From the NCBI RefSeq assembly GCF_001043025.1, contig NZ_JYLD01000008.1:186001-250000 (forward strand): DNA of 64,000 nucleotides, written 5' to 3'. The stretch is from Pseudomonas helleri. GTDB lineage: Bacteria; Pseudomonadota; Gammaproteobacteria; Pseudomonadales; Pseudomonadaceae. A program made the translations under genes and the position numbers. The notes under the pieces were generated by a model. It had not been told where the DNA came from, made no database searches, and was given only the letters and a program-made list of their open reading frames with translations. Below are positions 52,594-61,233 of the stretch, one piece after another (within the stretch, counting starts at the first letter, position 1; the number at the start of each line of letters is the position of its first letter).

Positions 52594-54489
52594 TCAAACG
52601 TGCGGGGTGGTGTGAGGTTTTTCCTGTGGGCTGGCGTATTGCGGCTTGAGCACGCCGTGGTTGTCCAGCAACCAGGCGTCCATCACTTTACGTACTACCG
52701 GGCCAGCTACGCGGCCACCGGCTTCACCGTTTTCAATCATCACCGAAATCACGATTTGCGGGTCTTCTGCCGGGGCAAAGCCGACGAACAAGGCGTTGTC
52801 ACGGTTGCGCTCGGCAGTTTTCAAACGGTCGTAGCGCTCACCTTGCTTGATCGCCACCACTTGCGCCGTACCACTTTTACCGGCGATCCGGTATTGCACG
52901 CCCTGTGCCGCCGCCCGAGCGATGCCGCGCGGGTCATGCATCACCAATTGCATCGCGTGGTTAACCTGTTCCCACTCCTTGGGGTCGTGCAGCACGATGT
53001 TCGGCATCGGGTTTTCATCGACCGGTGGGGTGCTGTCGATGGTCTTGGCCAAGTGGGGACGGTTCCACACGCCTTTGTTGGCAATCAATGCGGTGGCTTG
53101 CGCCAGTTGCAGCGGCGTGACCTGCATGTAGCCCTGACCAATGCCCAGAATCACCGTTTCACCGGGGAACCAGGCTTGGCGGCGGGTGCTGCGCTTCCAT
53201 TCGCGGGACGGCATCAAGCCTGACGACTCTTCAAACATGTCCATCGAGACTTTCTGGCCAAGGCCGAACATCGACATGTAGTCGTGCATACGGTCAATGC
53301 CCAGCTTGGACGCCAGATCATAGAAGTAGGTGTCGTTGGAGCGCATGATCGCCGCATTCAAGTCGACCCAGCCGTCGCCGCTGTGGTTCCAGTTGCGGTA
53401 TTTGTGGTCAACATTGGGCAGTTGGAAATAGCCGGGGTCGAAGACCCGCGTCGAGGCTGAAATCACACCGCTGTCCAGACCGGCAATCGCCACTTCAGGC
53501 TTGATGGTCGAGCCCGGCGCATACAGGCCGCGCAAGGCCCGGTTGAACAGGGGTTTGTCGACCGAGTCACGCAGGGCCGAGTAATCCTTGGAGCTGATGC
53601 CGGTCACAAACAGATTGGGGTCGAAGCTGGGCTTGCTGACCATCGCCAGCACTTCACCGGTTTTCGGGTCGATGGCGATGATGGAACCGCGACGGTCGCC
53701 CAAGGCTTCTTCGGCGGCTTCTTGCAGGTGGATATCCAGGCTCAGGACAATGTTCTTGCCCGCCACTGCGTCGTGGTGGCGCAGCACGCGCATCACCCGG
53801 CCCTGGGCATTGGTCTCGACTTCTTCAAAACCCACCTGGCCGTGCAGTTCGTGCTCGTAAAAGCGCTCGATGCCGGTTTTGCCAATCGACTGGGTACCGC
53901 GATACTCGGTGGGGTCCAGTTGCTTGGCTTCTTTCTCGTTGATGCGCCCGACATAGCCCACCGAATGGGCAAAGTGATCGCCCTGCGGGTAATGGCGTAC
54001 GAACTGGGCTTCGACATCAATACCCGGCAAACGGTACTGGTTGACCGCCAGCAGGGCGATTTGCTCTTCGGTCAGCTCGTAGAGCAGGGTCGAGGGGTCA
54101 AACGGATGCCGGGCCTGCTTCATGGCTTTGGTGAATACCGCGCGGTCTTCTTCCGGCAAGTGCAGGATGCTCATCACGTTGTCCAGCACCTTGGCGGTGT
54201 CGCCAGCGCGTTCACGGGTGATGGTCATGTTGAAGCTGGGCTGGTTATCCGCCAGCAGCACGCCGTTGCGGTCATAGATCAGGCCGCGTTCCGGCGGGAT
54301 GGGCAGCACGTGAACCCGGTTGTTTTCAGACACGGTGGAGTTGTAGTCGAACTCGGTGACTTGCAGAAAATACAGGCGGCCGATCAGCGTGCAACTGATC
54401 GCCAGGACCAGCAGGGCGCACGCAATCAGTCTTTTATTGACCAGCCGTTTCTCGGTGTCGTGATCTTTAAGAGGGATCGGCTCGGGCAT
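52594..54489 (-). CDS. mrdA: Penicillin-binding protein 2 (peptidoglycan D,D-transpeptidase), stand-alone copy
   Basis: A 631-residue class B PBP: one N-terminal span (about 20-42), the dimerisation domain (PERGLIYDRNGVLLADNQPSFNMTI) and the transpeptidase domain with active Ser327 in STIK (327-330), SND (384-386) and KSGTAQ (538-543). PBP2 makes side-wall cross-links in the elongation complex with RodA. In most Gram-negatives mrdA lies with rodA and rlpA or rlmH; here it is alone, so it is probably a second paralogue. It converges with the cytochrome gene and is divergent from the deaminase gene. Confidence 0.93.
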   Translation of the reverse strand: MPEPIPLKDHDTEKRLVNKRLIACALLVLAISCTLIGRLYFLQVTEFDYNSTVSENNRVHVLPIPPERGLIYDRNGVLLADNQPSFNMTITRERAGDTAKVLDNVMSILHLPEEDRAVFTKAMKQARHPFDPSTLLYELTEEQIALLAVNQYRLPGIDVEAQFVRHYPQGDHFAHSVGYVGRINEKEAKQLDPTEYRGTQSIGKTGIERFYEHELHGQVGFEEVETNAQGRVMRVLRHHDAVAGKNIVLSLDIHLQEAAEEALGDRRGSIIAIDPKTGEVLAMVSKPSFDPNLFVTGISSKDYSALRDSVDKPLFNRALRGLYAPGSTIKPEVAIAGLDSGVISASTRVFDPGYFQLPNVDHKYRNWNHSGDGWVDLNAAIMRSNDTYFYDLASKLGIDRMHDYMSMFGLGQKVSMDMFEESSGLMPSREWKRSTRRQAWFPGETVILGIGQGYMQVTPLQLAQATALIANKGVWNRPHLAKTIDSTPPVDENPMPNIVLHDPKEWEQVNHAMQLVMHDPRGIARAAAQGVQYRIAGKSGTAQVVAIKQGERYDRLKTAERNRDNALFVGFAPAEDPQIVISVMIENGEAGGRVAGPVVRKVMDAWLLDNHGVLKPQYASPQEKPHTTPHV

Positions 54490-54677
54490 GTTCCGGGTGT
54501 CTCATGTCAGTAAACAAAAGTGCAGCAGCCCGCAGGACGATAACGGGCAACAAAAGTCGGCGCACACCTTACCAAGAAGCTGGGATTCAAGTCGGTTTAT
54601 TGGTCGGTTGTTCAGCCAAAGCCGACAGTCTGCTGATGCGGCGGGCTGCTGTAAACTCGCTTCCTTTTAGGGGAACG

Positions 54678-55607
54678 ATGGCGATGTTGCCTTTGATTGA
54701 CTGGCGCCCGCGCGCGCTGTTGCAGAGCTTACACCTGGATTGGCTGCAACAGGCCGGTGTCGAGGTGGCGGTCTTGCGCCTGGATCAGATCGACACACTG
54801 ATCAGTGGCAACAAGTGGTTCAAACTCACCGAGCACCTGACAGCCGCGCACGCCGCAGGCGCACAGGGTTTGATCAGCCTGGGCGGGGCTCATTCGAACC
54901 ATTTGCATGCGTTGGCGGCGGCGGGCAAGCGCTTTGATTTTACGACGGTCGGTCTGTTGCGCGGCCACCCGCAACAGACCCCGACCACACTGGACCTTGA
55001 ACGCTATGGCATGCACCTGCATTGGCTGGGCTTTGCCGGTTATCGGGCGCGGCATGCACCGGGCTTTTGGGCGCCCTGGCAGGCGCAATACCCTGGATTG
55101 CAGCCGGTTCCGGAAGGCGGCGGTGGGCTGCCGGGTGCGCGGGGCTGCATGACCCTGGTGCATCAAGTGCGTGAGCAACTGGCGGCGCCAGGTTGGGACG
55201 ACTACGACGCCTGGTGGCTGGCGGCCGGTACGGGCACCACCCTGGCCGGCCTGGTGTTGGGTGAGGCGGGGCAGCACAAGGTGTACGGCGCGTTGGCGGT
55301 GCCGGACGATCATGGTGTCGCCCCGCAAATCGAAGCAATTTTGCAGGCAGCGGGGCATGTCGGGCGCGATTTTGAACTGATCGACGCCAGTCGTGGCGGC
55401 TTTGCCAAGGTAGATGAAGATTTGCTGGCGTTTATCCAGGCCAGTGAAGCGGCCAGTGGCTTGCCGCTGGAGCCTCTTTACACCGGCAAAGCCTTGATGG
55501 CGCTCAAAGCGGCGGTTGAGCAGGGGCGCATCGGCCGGGGGCAACGTCTGGTGTTCGTGCACACCGGCGGCTTGCAAGGCCGCCGGGGGTTTGCCTTCGC
55601 TTCGTAA
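54678..55607 (+). CDS. PLP-dependent ACC deaminase / D-cysteine desulfhydrase-family protein
   Basis: A 309-residue fold-type II PLP enzyme. SGNKWFKL holds the Schiff-base lysine (the K of GNK), GGAHSNHLHALAAAG is the phosphate/carboxylate loop and TGTTLAGLVLG the glycine-rich phosphate site. The family includes 1-aminocyclopropane-1-carboxylate deaminase and D-cysteine desulfhydrase; the latter is more usual for this short pseudomonad form. Either frees ammonia from a small amino acid. ATG 54678 follows GGGGA; a frame extension to 54504 is not supported. Monocistronic. Confidence 0.8.
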   Translation: MAMLPLIDWRPRALLQSLHLDWLQQAGVEVAVLRLDQIDTLISGNKWFKLTEHLTAAHAAGAQGLISLGGAHSNHLHALAAAGKRFDFTTVGLLRGHPQQTPTTLDLERYGMHLHWLGFAGYRARHAPGFWAPWQAQYPGLQPVPEGGGGLPGARGCMTLVHQVREQLAAPGWDDYDAWWLAAGTGTTLAGLVLGEAGQHKVYGALAVPDDHGVAPQIEAILQAAGHVGRDFELIDASRGGFAKVDEDLLAFIQASEAASGLPLEPLYTGKALMALKAAVEQGRIGRGQRLVFVHTGGLQGRRGFAFAS

Positions 55608-55618
55608 ACACCACCCCC

Positions 55619-55651
55619 GTAGGAGCGAGCTTGCCTCGCGATCTTTTGATC
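55619..55651. repeat. Single REP element after the deaminase gene
   Basis: GTAGGAGCGAGCTTGCCTCG followed by CGATCTTTTGATC stands alone, without the inverted partner found in the other copies. It may be a decayed REPIN. Confidence 0.7.
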
Positions 55652-55681
55652 TTTAAGACAGCTCACCCCTAAGGCGTGAAA

Positions 55682-56227
55682 TTAGCGTCCAGGCAGCATG
55701 CGCAGCAGGGTGTTGTCCTTAATCAGGTAGTGATGGCCGAGCCCGGCGAGGGCGTGCAGGCCGATCAGCCAGTAGCCGATAGTTGCGCCCAGTTCGTGCC
55801 AGCCTTTGATTTGCTTGGCGAGGTCTACGTTTTTCGCGGTCAGGGGCGGGATGTCGAGGCCATAGAAGAACACCGGCTTGTCGTTATGGCTGAGGATCAA
55901 ATAACCCAACACCGGCATGGCGATCATGAACAGGTACAGCGCCCAGTGCATCAACGTGGCCAGCGCGCTTTGCCAGGCCGGGGGCGTGGGGATGATTTTC
56001 GGCGCGACGCCCAAGGTTCGCGCCAACAGCCGCAGCCAGACCAGCGCAAAAACCGTCAGGCCGAGCATAAAGTGGGCGTCTTTCATCAGGTTGCGACCGT
56101 CGCTGTCTTTCGGGAAGATGCCGCGAAATTCAATCGAGGCGTAAATCAGTACAAACAGCAGCACCATCAGCCAGTGCAAGGCGATGGAGACACGACTGTA
56201 GCGCTCAGGGGTGCTTTTCCAGGACAT
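55682..56227 (-). CDS. Cytochrome b561 (CybB family)
   Basis: A 181-residue inner-membrane protein with four spans. The haem-ligand histidines are in VSIALHWLMVLL (span 1), KDAHFMLGL (span 2), LMHWALYL (span 3) and IGLHALAGLGHHY (span 4). CybB-type proteins bind two b haems and pass electrons from quinol; some reduce superoxide. The gene is monocistronic with a start at ATG 56227. Confidence 0.9.
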   Translation of the reverse strand: MSWKSTPERYSRVSIALHWLMVLLFVLIYASIEFRGIFPKDSDGRNLMKDAHFMLGLTVFALVWLRLLARTLGVAPKIIPTPPAWQSALATLMHWALYLFMIAMPVLGYLILSHNDKPVFFYGLDIPPLTAKNVDLAKQIKGWHELGATIGYWLIGLHALAGLGHHYLIKDNTLLRMLPGR

Positions 56228-56319
56228 GGGGTTTCCTCACGGTTCAGGTTTAGCCTCCGTTCTTGTTCGACGGAGTGCTCACACTGTAATACGCCTGCCA
56301 GGGAAAAAGCTGAGGTGGG

Positions 56320-57276
56320 TCAGTTTTCAGGGTTGCCGGGCACGTTGGGCCATAGGTCAGACACCAAAAACAGCCGCTCGGCTTCTTCCCAGTCGCCGCT
56401 GCCGTTCTCAACCAGACGCACCATAAGCTGTGCCGGAGCCTGAGGATGCAACTCGGCCAGCCACACGCTGAGCTGTTGTTCGCTCCATAACCCCTCAGGC
56501 GTTGCGTGCGCCGGGGCCAGCCAGGCGTGGCGGGGCAGGGGTTGCCAGCAACCTTCAGCGCTCTGGTGGATAAAGGCGGGCCAATCACGCTGATGCAGCC
56601 AGCGCCCCCGTAAATGCTGCGGGTGTGCGCCTGCGGGTGAAAGCGCATGCCCCGGCCACGGGTACAGCAGGTAACCGCCCAGCCACAGGCTGGCAGTGAA
56701 CGTCTGAATATCCAGCCTGGCCAGGATCTCCCGGCTTTCAGGGCGGTTGGACATTGGCAGTTGGTGCTGGCTGAAGTGTTTGAGTTTGCGGTCCAGGCGG
56801 TCATTGCTGCCGGGGCCCAGCCAGTTGCCGGGGTCGCGGCCATCGGCCTGCTGCGGGCCAAGGTACAGCTTGATCGCCAGTTCCAGGTGGTGAACCCCGT
56901 CACGGTCGCGCAGTAACAGGTCGAGTTCACCCAAGGTGTGACCGCCCAAGCGGATTGGCAGGTTGGCCGCGAGCAGTTCTACCCCCGGCGCATGCTTGAC
57001 GGCAAACTGCCAGAGCCGCTCGTAATAGCGCCCCAGTCGGCGCGTGGTGGCCAACGCCAGCCACTGCTGCAACGGCTCACTGTGCTGGTCCAGCGCTCGC
57101 AACCAGTGCTCCAGTTGGTCCGGTGCCTGCACCCAGTCGCTGCCAGCCAGCGGGTGGCGCTGTGGCCACGGGGTTTGGCTGAGCATGGGCGGGGCGAGGA
57201 TGACCCACGCCAAATCACGCACCTCAGGGTGACGTAATTGGCGGGGCAGGTTGAGCAAGTCGGGAAAGAGGATCAT
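56320..57276 (-). CDS. DUF1853 family protein, PD-(D/E)xK nuclease-like
   Basis: A 318-residue protein of a family without known function. The middle part [25 protein letters not shown] (116-140) has the alpha-beta shape of the PD-(D/E)xK nuclease core: Asp119 as the first acid and Glu132/Lys136 on the next strand, with Ala at the usual second acidic place. The N-terminal [11 protein letters not shown] helix supplies an early acidic residue. It is divergent from nadK, as in other pseudomonads. It could be an active nuclease with a shifted acid or a degenerate fold. Confidence 0.8.
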   Translation of the reverse strand: MILFPDLLNLPRQLRHPEVRDLAWVILAPPMLSQTPWPQRHPLAGSDWVQAPDQLEHWLRALDQHSEPLQQWLALATTRRLGRYYERLWQFAVKHAPGVELLAANLPIRLGGHTLGELDLLLRDRDGVHHLELAIKLYLGPQQADGRDPGNWLGPGSNDRLDRKLKHFSQHQLPMSNRPESREILARLDIQTFTASLWLGGYLLYPWPGHALSPAGAHPQHLRGRWLHQRDWPAFIHQSAEGCWQPLPRHAWLAPAHATPEGLWSEQQLSVWLAELHPQAPAQLMVRLVENGSGDWEEAERLFLVSDLWPNVPGNPEN

Positions 57277-57375
57277 TGTGCGAGCATAGCTCCCGTAGCC
57301 TGAAAGGGTTTTGTCTATTGTCGTGTTTCGACCATAATCGCTGTTTTCGCACGCCTACAACCTTGCAGGAGCCTC

Positions 57376-58266
57376 ATGGAGCAATTTCGTAATATCGGCA
57401 TTATTGGTCGTTTGGGCAGTTCTCAGGTGCTCGATACGGTTCGCCGACTGAAAAAATTCCTGCTTGAGCGGCACATGCACGTGATCCTCGAAGACACCAT
57501 TGCCGAGGTATTGCCCGGGCACGGCTTGCAGACCTCCTCGCGCAAAATGCTCGGCGAAGTTTGTGACATGGTGATTGTGGTGGGCGGTGATGGCAGTTTG
57601 CTCGGCGCGGCCCGCGCACTGGCCCGCCACAATGTCCCGGTGCTGGGCATTAACCGTGGCAGCCTGGGCTTTTTGACTGATATCCGCCCGGATGAGCTGG
57701 AAGTCAAAGTCGCCGAAGTGCTCGATGGCCACTTTAAAGTCGAAAACCGCTTTCTGTTGCAAGCCGAAGTCCGCCGTCACGGTGAAGCCATCGGCCAGGG
57801 CGATGCCTTGAATGACGTGGTGCTGCACCCCGGCAAGTCGACGCGGATGATCGAATTTGAAATGCACATCGACGGCCAGTTCGTCTGCAGCCAGAAGGCT
57901 GATGGCCTGATCGTCGCCACGCCCACCGGCTCTACCGCTTATGCCATGTCGGCAGGCGGTCCGATCATGCATCCCAAGCTGGATGCCATCGTGATTGTGC
58001 CGATGTACCCGCACACCCTGAGCAGCCGGCCGATTGTGGTCGATGGTAACAGCGAGCTGAAAATCGTTGTGGCCAAGGACATGCAGATCTACCCGCAAGT
58101 CTCGTGCGATGGTCAGAACCATTTCACCTGCGCGCCGGGCGATACCATTACCGTCAGCAAAAAGGCGCAAAAGCTGCGTCTGATCCACCCGTTGGACCAC
58201 AACTACTATGAAGTGTGTCGGACCAAGCTCGGCTGGGGCAGCCGACTGGGCGGTAGGAGCGACTGA
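57376..58266 (+). CDS. nadK: NAD kinase
   Basis: A 296-residue ATP-NAD kinase that makes NADP+ from NAD+. VVGGDGSLLGAAR holds the GGDG motif (70-73), INRGSLGFLTDI, ALNDVVLH (NE/D motif) and TPTGSTAYAMSAGGPI the conserved glycine-rich loop. ATG 57376 has AGGAG at 5 bp. Its TGA shares its last base with the next gene's ATG, so at least the first three genes here (nadK, phosphoesterase, glpG) are translationally coupled. Confidence 0.96.
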   Translation: MEQFRNIGIIGRLGSSQVLDTVRRLKKFLLERHMHVILEDTIAEVLPGHGLQTSSRKMLGEVCDMVIVVGGDGSLLGAARALARHNVPVLGINRGSLGFLTDIRPDELEVKVAEVLDGHFKVENRFLLQAEVRRHGEAIGQGDALNDVVLHPGKSTRMIEFEMHIDGQFVCSQKADGLIVATPTGSTAYAMSAGGPIMHPKLDAIVIVPMYPHTLSSRPIVVDGNSELKIVVAKDMQIYPQVSCDGQNHFTCAPGDTITVSKKAQKLRLIHPLDHNYYEVCRTKLGWGSRLGGRSD

Positions 58267-59237
58267 TGCTCGATCCTGCGCGCAGTTACGATTTGATCGG
58301 TGACGTGCATGGCTGTGCTCATACCCTTGAGCACCTGCTGGAACGTCTGGGCTATCGCAAACTCGCCGGTATCTGGCGACACCCGCAACGGATGGCGGTG
58401 TTTCTCGGTGACATCATTGATCGCGGCCCGCGAATTCGCGAGTCGTTGCATATCGTTTACGACATGGTCCGGACCGGTCAGGCGCTGTGCCTGATGGGCA
58501 ACCATGAATTCAACGCGCTGGGCTGGTGCACACCGGCCCCTCCGGGGAGTCGCAAAGAGTATGTGCGCGAACACAATGCGCGGCACACCCGGCTGATCCA
58601 CGAAACCCTTGAGCAGTTCGCCCAGTACCCCGGCGAGTGGCACGACTTTGTGCAGTGGTTTTATGACATGCCGCTGTTTGTCGACGCCGGGCGCTTCCGG
58701 GTAGTGCACGCCTGTTGGGATGCAGATGTAATAACCCCGCTGCGCGCCCAATACCCTGACGGCTGTATCGATCAGCCGTTTGTACAGGCGGCCGCGTACG
58801 CTGACAGTTTTGCTCATCTGGCTTTCAACCGGCTGCTGCGCGGCACCGACATGCGCTTGCCGGATGGCCTGACCTTGACCGGCGGCGATGGCCTGACGCG
58901 GGCGTTCTTCAGGACCAAGTTCTGGGAGGACGACCCCAAGACCTACGGCGATATTGTCTTTCAACCCGACGCATTGCCTGAGCGCGTGGCGCAAAAGCCG
59001 TTGTCCTCGACAGAAAAAGGCACCTTGCTGCGCTATCCCGTCGATGAGCCGATGCTGTTTGTCGGCCACTATTGGCGCAGCGGTGAACCCGCGCCCATAC
59101 GGCCAAACCTGGCCTGCCTGGACTACAGCGCGGTGCTCTACGGAAAATTAGTGGCCTACAGGCTTGATCAAGAAACCCGGCTCGATCCCGCCAAGTTTGT
59201 ATGGGTGGATGTAGAGCGCCCGGAGGCTGTGCAATGA
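58266..59237 (+). CDS. Metallophosphoesterase (calcineurin/PrpE-like)
   Basis: A 323-residue calcineurin-type phosphoesterase. Metal motifs are GDVHGCAHTLEHLL, GDIIDRGPRIRESL, GNHEFNALGW and later a GHYW histidine. It resembles diadenosine tetraphosphatase/Ser-Thr phosphatase-like proteins; its true substrate is not known. The start overlaps the nadK stop (TGATG) and its stop overlaps the glpG start (ATGA). Confidence 0.87.
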   Translation: MLDPARSYDLIGDVHGCAHTLEHLLERLGYRKLAGIWRHPQRMAVFLGDIIDRGPRIRESLHIVYDMVRTGQALCLMGNHEFNALGWCTPAPPGSRKEYVREHNARHTRLIHETLEQFAQYPGEWHDFVQWFYDMPLFVDAGRFRVVHACWDADVITPLRAQYPDGCIDQPFVQAAAYADSFAHLAFNRLLRGTDMRLPDGLTLTGGDGLTRAFFRTKFWEDDPKTYGDIVFQPDALPERVAQKPLSSTEKGTLLRYPVDEPMLFVGHYWRSGEPAPIRPNLACLDYSAVLYGKLVAYRLDQETRLDPAKFVWVDVERPEAVQ

Positions 59238-60103
59238 GTGTGGTGGAGGTTTTACGCTTACCGATTTCGGTCGACCTTGCAGGCTTTGTTGCATTGCTCA
59301 AACGCATGCAAGTGCCCCATAGAGTCAGCGAAGAGGCGGGCGAGCAAGTGTTGTGGGCGCCCTCCGAGATTGCTGACGATGTGCGCAGGCTGTATGAGCA
59401 ATTCCCCTTGGGCGACCCTGATAACCAGATCCCGATTGCCGAACGCCCGGCGGCGATGGGCCGTCCCGGCTTTGCCCAGCAATTGAAGGCCAGCCCGGCC
59501 ACTGCTGTGATCCTGCTGATCTGCATCATCGTGGCGGTGATCACGCAGTTGGGTGACAACCTGTCCACCTTGAGTGCATTGACCTTTGTCGGCTTTAACA
59601 TTCATGGCCAGTACGTAGAATTCACCCCCTTGTCTGAAAGCCTTGCTTCCGGGCAATGGTGGCGCTTGATCACCCCGATGTTCATTCACTTTGGTGTCCT
59701 GCACATTGCCATGAACGGCATGTGGTTCTGGGAACTCGGGCGCCGGGTTGAAATACGCCAGGGCAGCATTAATCTGGTGGGCTTGAGTTTGTTGTTCAGC
59801 CTGGTGTCCAACTTTGCCCAATACCTGTTTGGCGGGCCCAGCTTGTTCGGCGGGTTGTCGGGTGTGCTCTACGGCCTGTTGGGGCATGTGTGGATTTATC
59901 AGGTGATGGCGCCCAACCCGGTTTACCACCTGCCCAAAGGCGTGCTGGTGATGATGCTGGTGTGGTTGGCGTTGTGCCTGTCCGGGCTGGTGTCGATGAT
60001 CGGCTTTGGCGAAATCGCCAACGCCGCCCACGTCGGCGGGTTGCTGATTGGTTGCCTCACCGGTTTGCTGGGCGGGCTGTGGGCCAGCCGCAAACAGGTT
60101 TAA
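59234..60103 (+). CDS. glpG: Rhomboid intramembrane serine protease (GlpG type)
   Basis: A 289-residue protein: an N-terminal cytosolic domain (1-85) and six membrane spans. The catalytic Ser209 is in GGLSGVLYGLLG (span 4) and His266 in NAAHVGGLLIG (span 6); the HxxxN pair H157/N161 lies in LHIAMNGMWF, the oxyanion-side motif. It cleaves single-span membrane proteins inside the bilayer. Overlap with the previous gene shows co-transcription. ATG 59234 gives the normal start. Confidence 0.92.
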   Translation: MSVVEVLRLPISVDLAGFVALLKRMQVPHRVSEEAGEQVLWAPSEIADDVRRLYEQFPLGDPDNQIPIAERPAAMGRPGFAQQLKASPATAVILLICIIVAVITQLGDNLSTLSALTFVGFNIHGQYVEFTPLSESLASGQWWRLITPMFIHFGVLHIAMNGMWFWELGRRVEIRQGSINLVGLSLLFSLVSNFAQYLFGGPSLFGGLSGVLYGLLGHVWIYQVMAPNPVYHLPKGVLVMMLVWLALCLSGLVSMIGFGEIANAAHVGGLLIGCLTGLLGGLWASRKQV

Positions 60104-60132
60104 TTTCATCCGTATTTCGAGAGTAGAAAAGC

Positions 60133-60393
60133 ATGTCCTCTTTCAATGAAATGATTAAAAACATCACCCCTGATATCTATCAGAGCCTGAAACTGGCGGT
60201 CGAAATCGGCAAGTGGGCCGATGGCAACAAGCTGACCGCCGAACAGCGCGAGCTGTCGTTGCAGGCGATGATCGCCTGGGAAGTGCAAAACCTGCCCGAA
60301 GAAGAGCGTACCGGCTACATGGGCCCGCAAGAATGCAGCTCCAAGTCGGCGCCCGTGCCAAACATCCTGTTCAAATCGGATGCTATCCATTGA
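60133..60393 (+). CDS. YeaC family (DUF1315) protein
   Basis: An 86-residue conserved protein. SFNEMIKNITPDIYQSLKLAVEIGKWADGNKLTAEQRELSLQAMIAWE and LPEEERTGYM followed by PQECSS are typical of YeaC. Function unknown; short, acidic and probably cytosolic. ATG 60133 follows AGAGTAG. Its TGA overlaps the TTG start of the next gene. Confidence 0.85.
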   Translation: MSSFNEMIKNITPDIYQSLKLAVEIGKWADGNKLTAEQRELSLQAMIAWEVQNLPEEERTGYMGPQECSSKSAPVPNILFKSDAIH

Positions 60394-61220
60394 TTGAGAT
60401 TGGTCGCGGTGCAATCAGCAAAATGTCGGCAAGCCTGCAAGAGCCGACCGTTCAATATGCGTTTCGTTTGGGCGATACCGAGGTGCCGGTCAATCCGTTG
60501 ATCGGGACTAAACTGCGTCTGGAGTTCCTGGGGGAGATCAACTGCACCCACTGTGGACGCAAAACCAAAAAAAGCTTCAGCCAGGGCTATTGCTACCCAT
60601 GCATGACTAAACTGGCGCAGTGCGATGTGTGCATCATGAGCCCGGAGCGCTGCCATTACGACGCAGGCACGTGCCGTGAGCCATCGTGGGGCGAGAAGTT
60701 CTGCATGACTGACCATGTGGTGTACCTGGCCAATTCGTCAGGTGTGAAAGTCGGCATTACCCGTGCCACGCAACTGCCGACCCGCTGGCTGGATCAGGGC
60801 GCGAGCCAGGCGTTGCCGATCGTGCGTGTGGCGACGCGCCAGCAGTCGGGGTTTGTCGAGGACCTGCTGCGCACCCAAGTGGCCGACCGCACCAACTGGC
60901 GCGCACTGCTAAAGGGCGATGCACAGCCGGTGGATCTGGCGGCGGTGCGTGATGAGCTGTTTGGCAGTTGCGCAGAAGGCCTGCAGATCTTGCAAGAACG
61001 TTTCGGGCTGCAGGCGGTACAACCTTTGCATAGCGTCGAGCCCATCGAGATTCGCTACCCGGTCGAGCAGTACCCGAGCAAGATCGTGAGCTTTAATCTG
61101 GACAAAGACCCTGTCGTTGAAGGCACGTTGATGGGGATCAAGGGTCAATACCTGATCTTCGACACCGGCGTTATCAATATTCGCAAATACACGGCCTACC
61201 AGTTGGCCGTGCATCAGTAA
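60390..61220 (+). CDS. DUF2797 family zinc-ribbon protein
   Basis: A 276-residue protein of unknown function. It has a zinc-ribbon-like cysteine cluster: CTHCGRKTKKSF, CYPCMTKLAQCDVCIMSPERCHYD and a later cysteine. VYLANSSGVKVGITRATQLPTRWLDQGA resembles the GIY-YIG-like part of the family. The likely start is TTG 60390, overlapping the yeaC stop (TTGA); ATG 60423 is the alternative. It is followed 13 bp later by pepN. Confidence 0.8.
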   Translation: MIEIGRGAISKMSASLQEPTVQYAFRLGDTEVPVNPLIGTKLRLEFLGEINCTHCGRKTKKSFSQGYCYPCMTKLAQCDVCIMSPERCHYDAGTCREPSWGEKFCMTDHVVYLANSSGVKVGITRATQLPTRWLDQGASQALPIVRVATRQQSGFVEDLLRTQVADRTNWRALLKGDAQPVDLAAVRDELFGSCAEGLQILQERFGLQAVQPLHSVEPIEIRYPVEQYPSKIVSFNLDKDPVVEGTLMGIKGQYLIFDTGVINIRKYTAYQLAVHQ

Positions 61221-61233
61221 AAAGGATTGCAGC

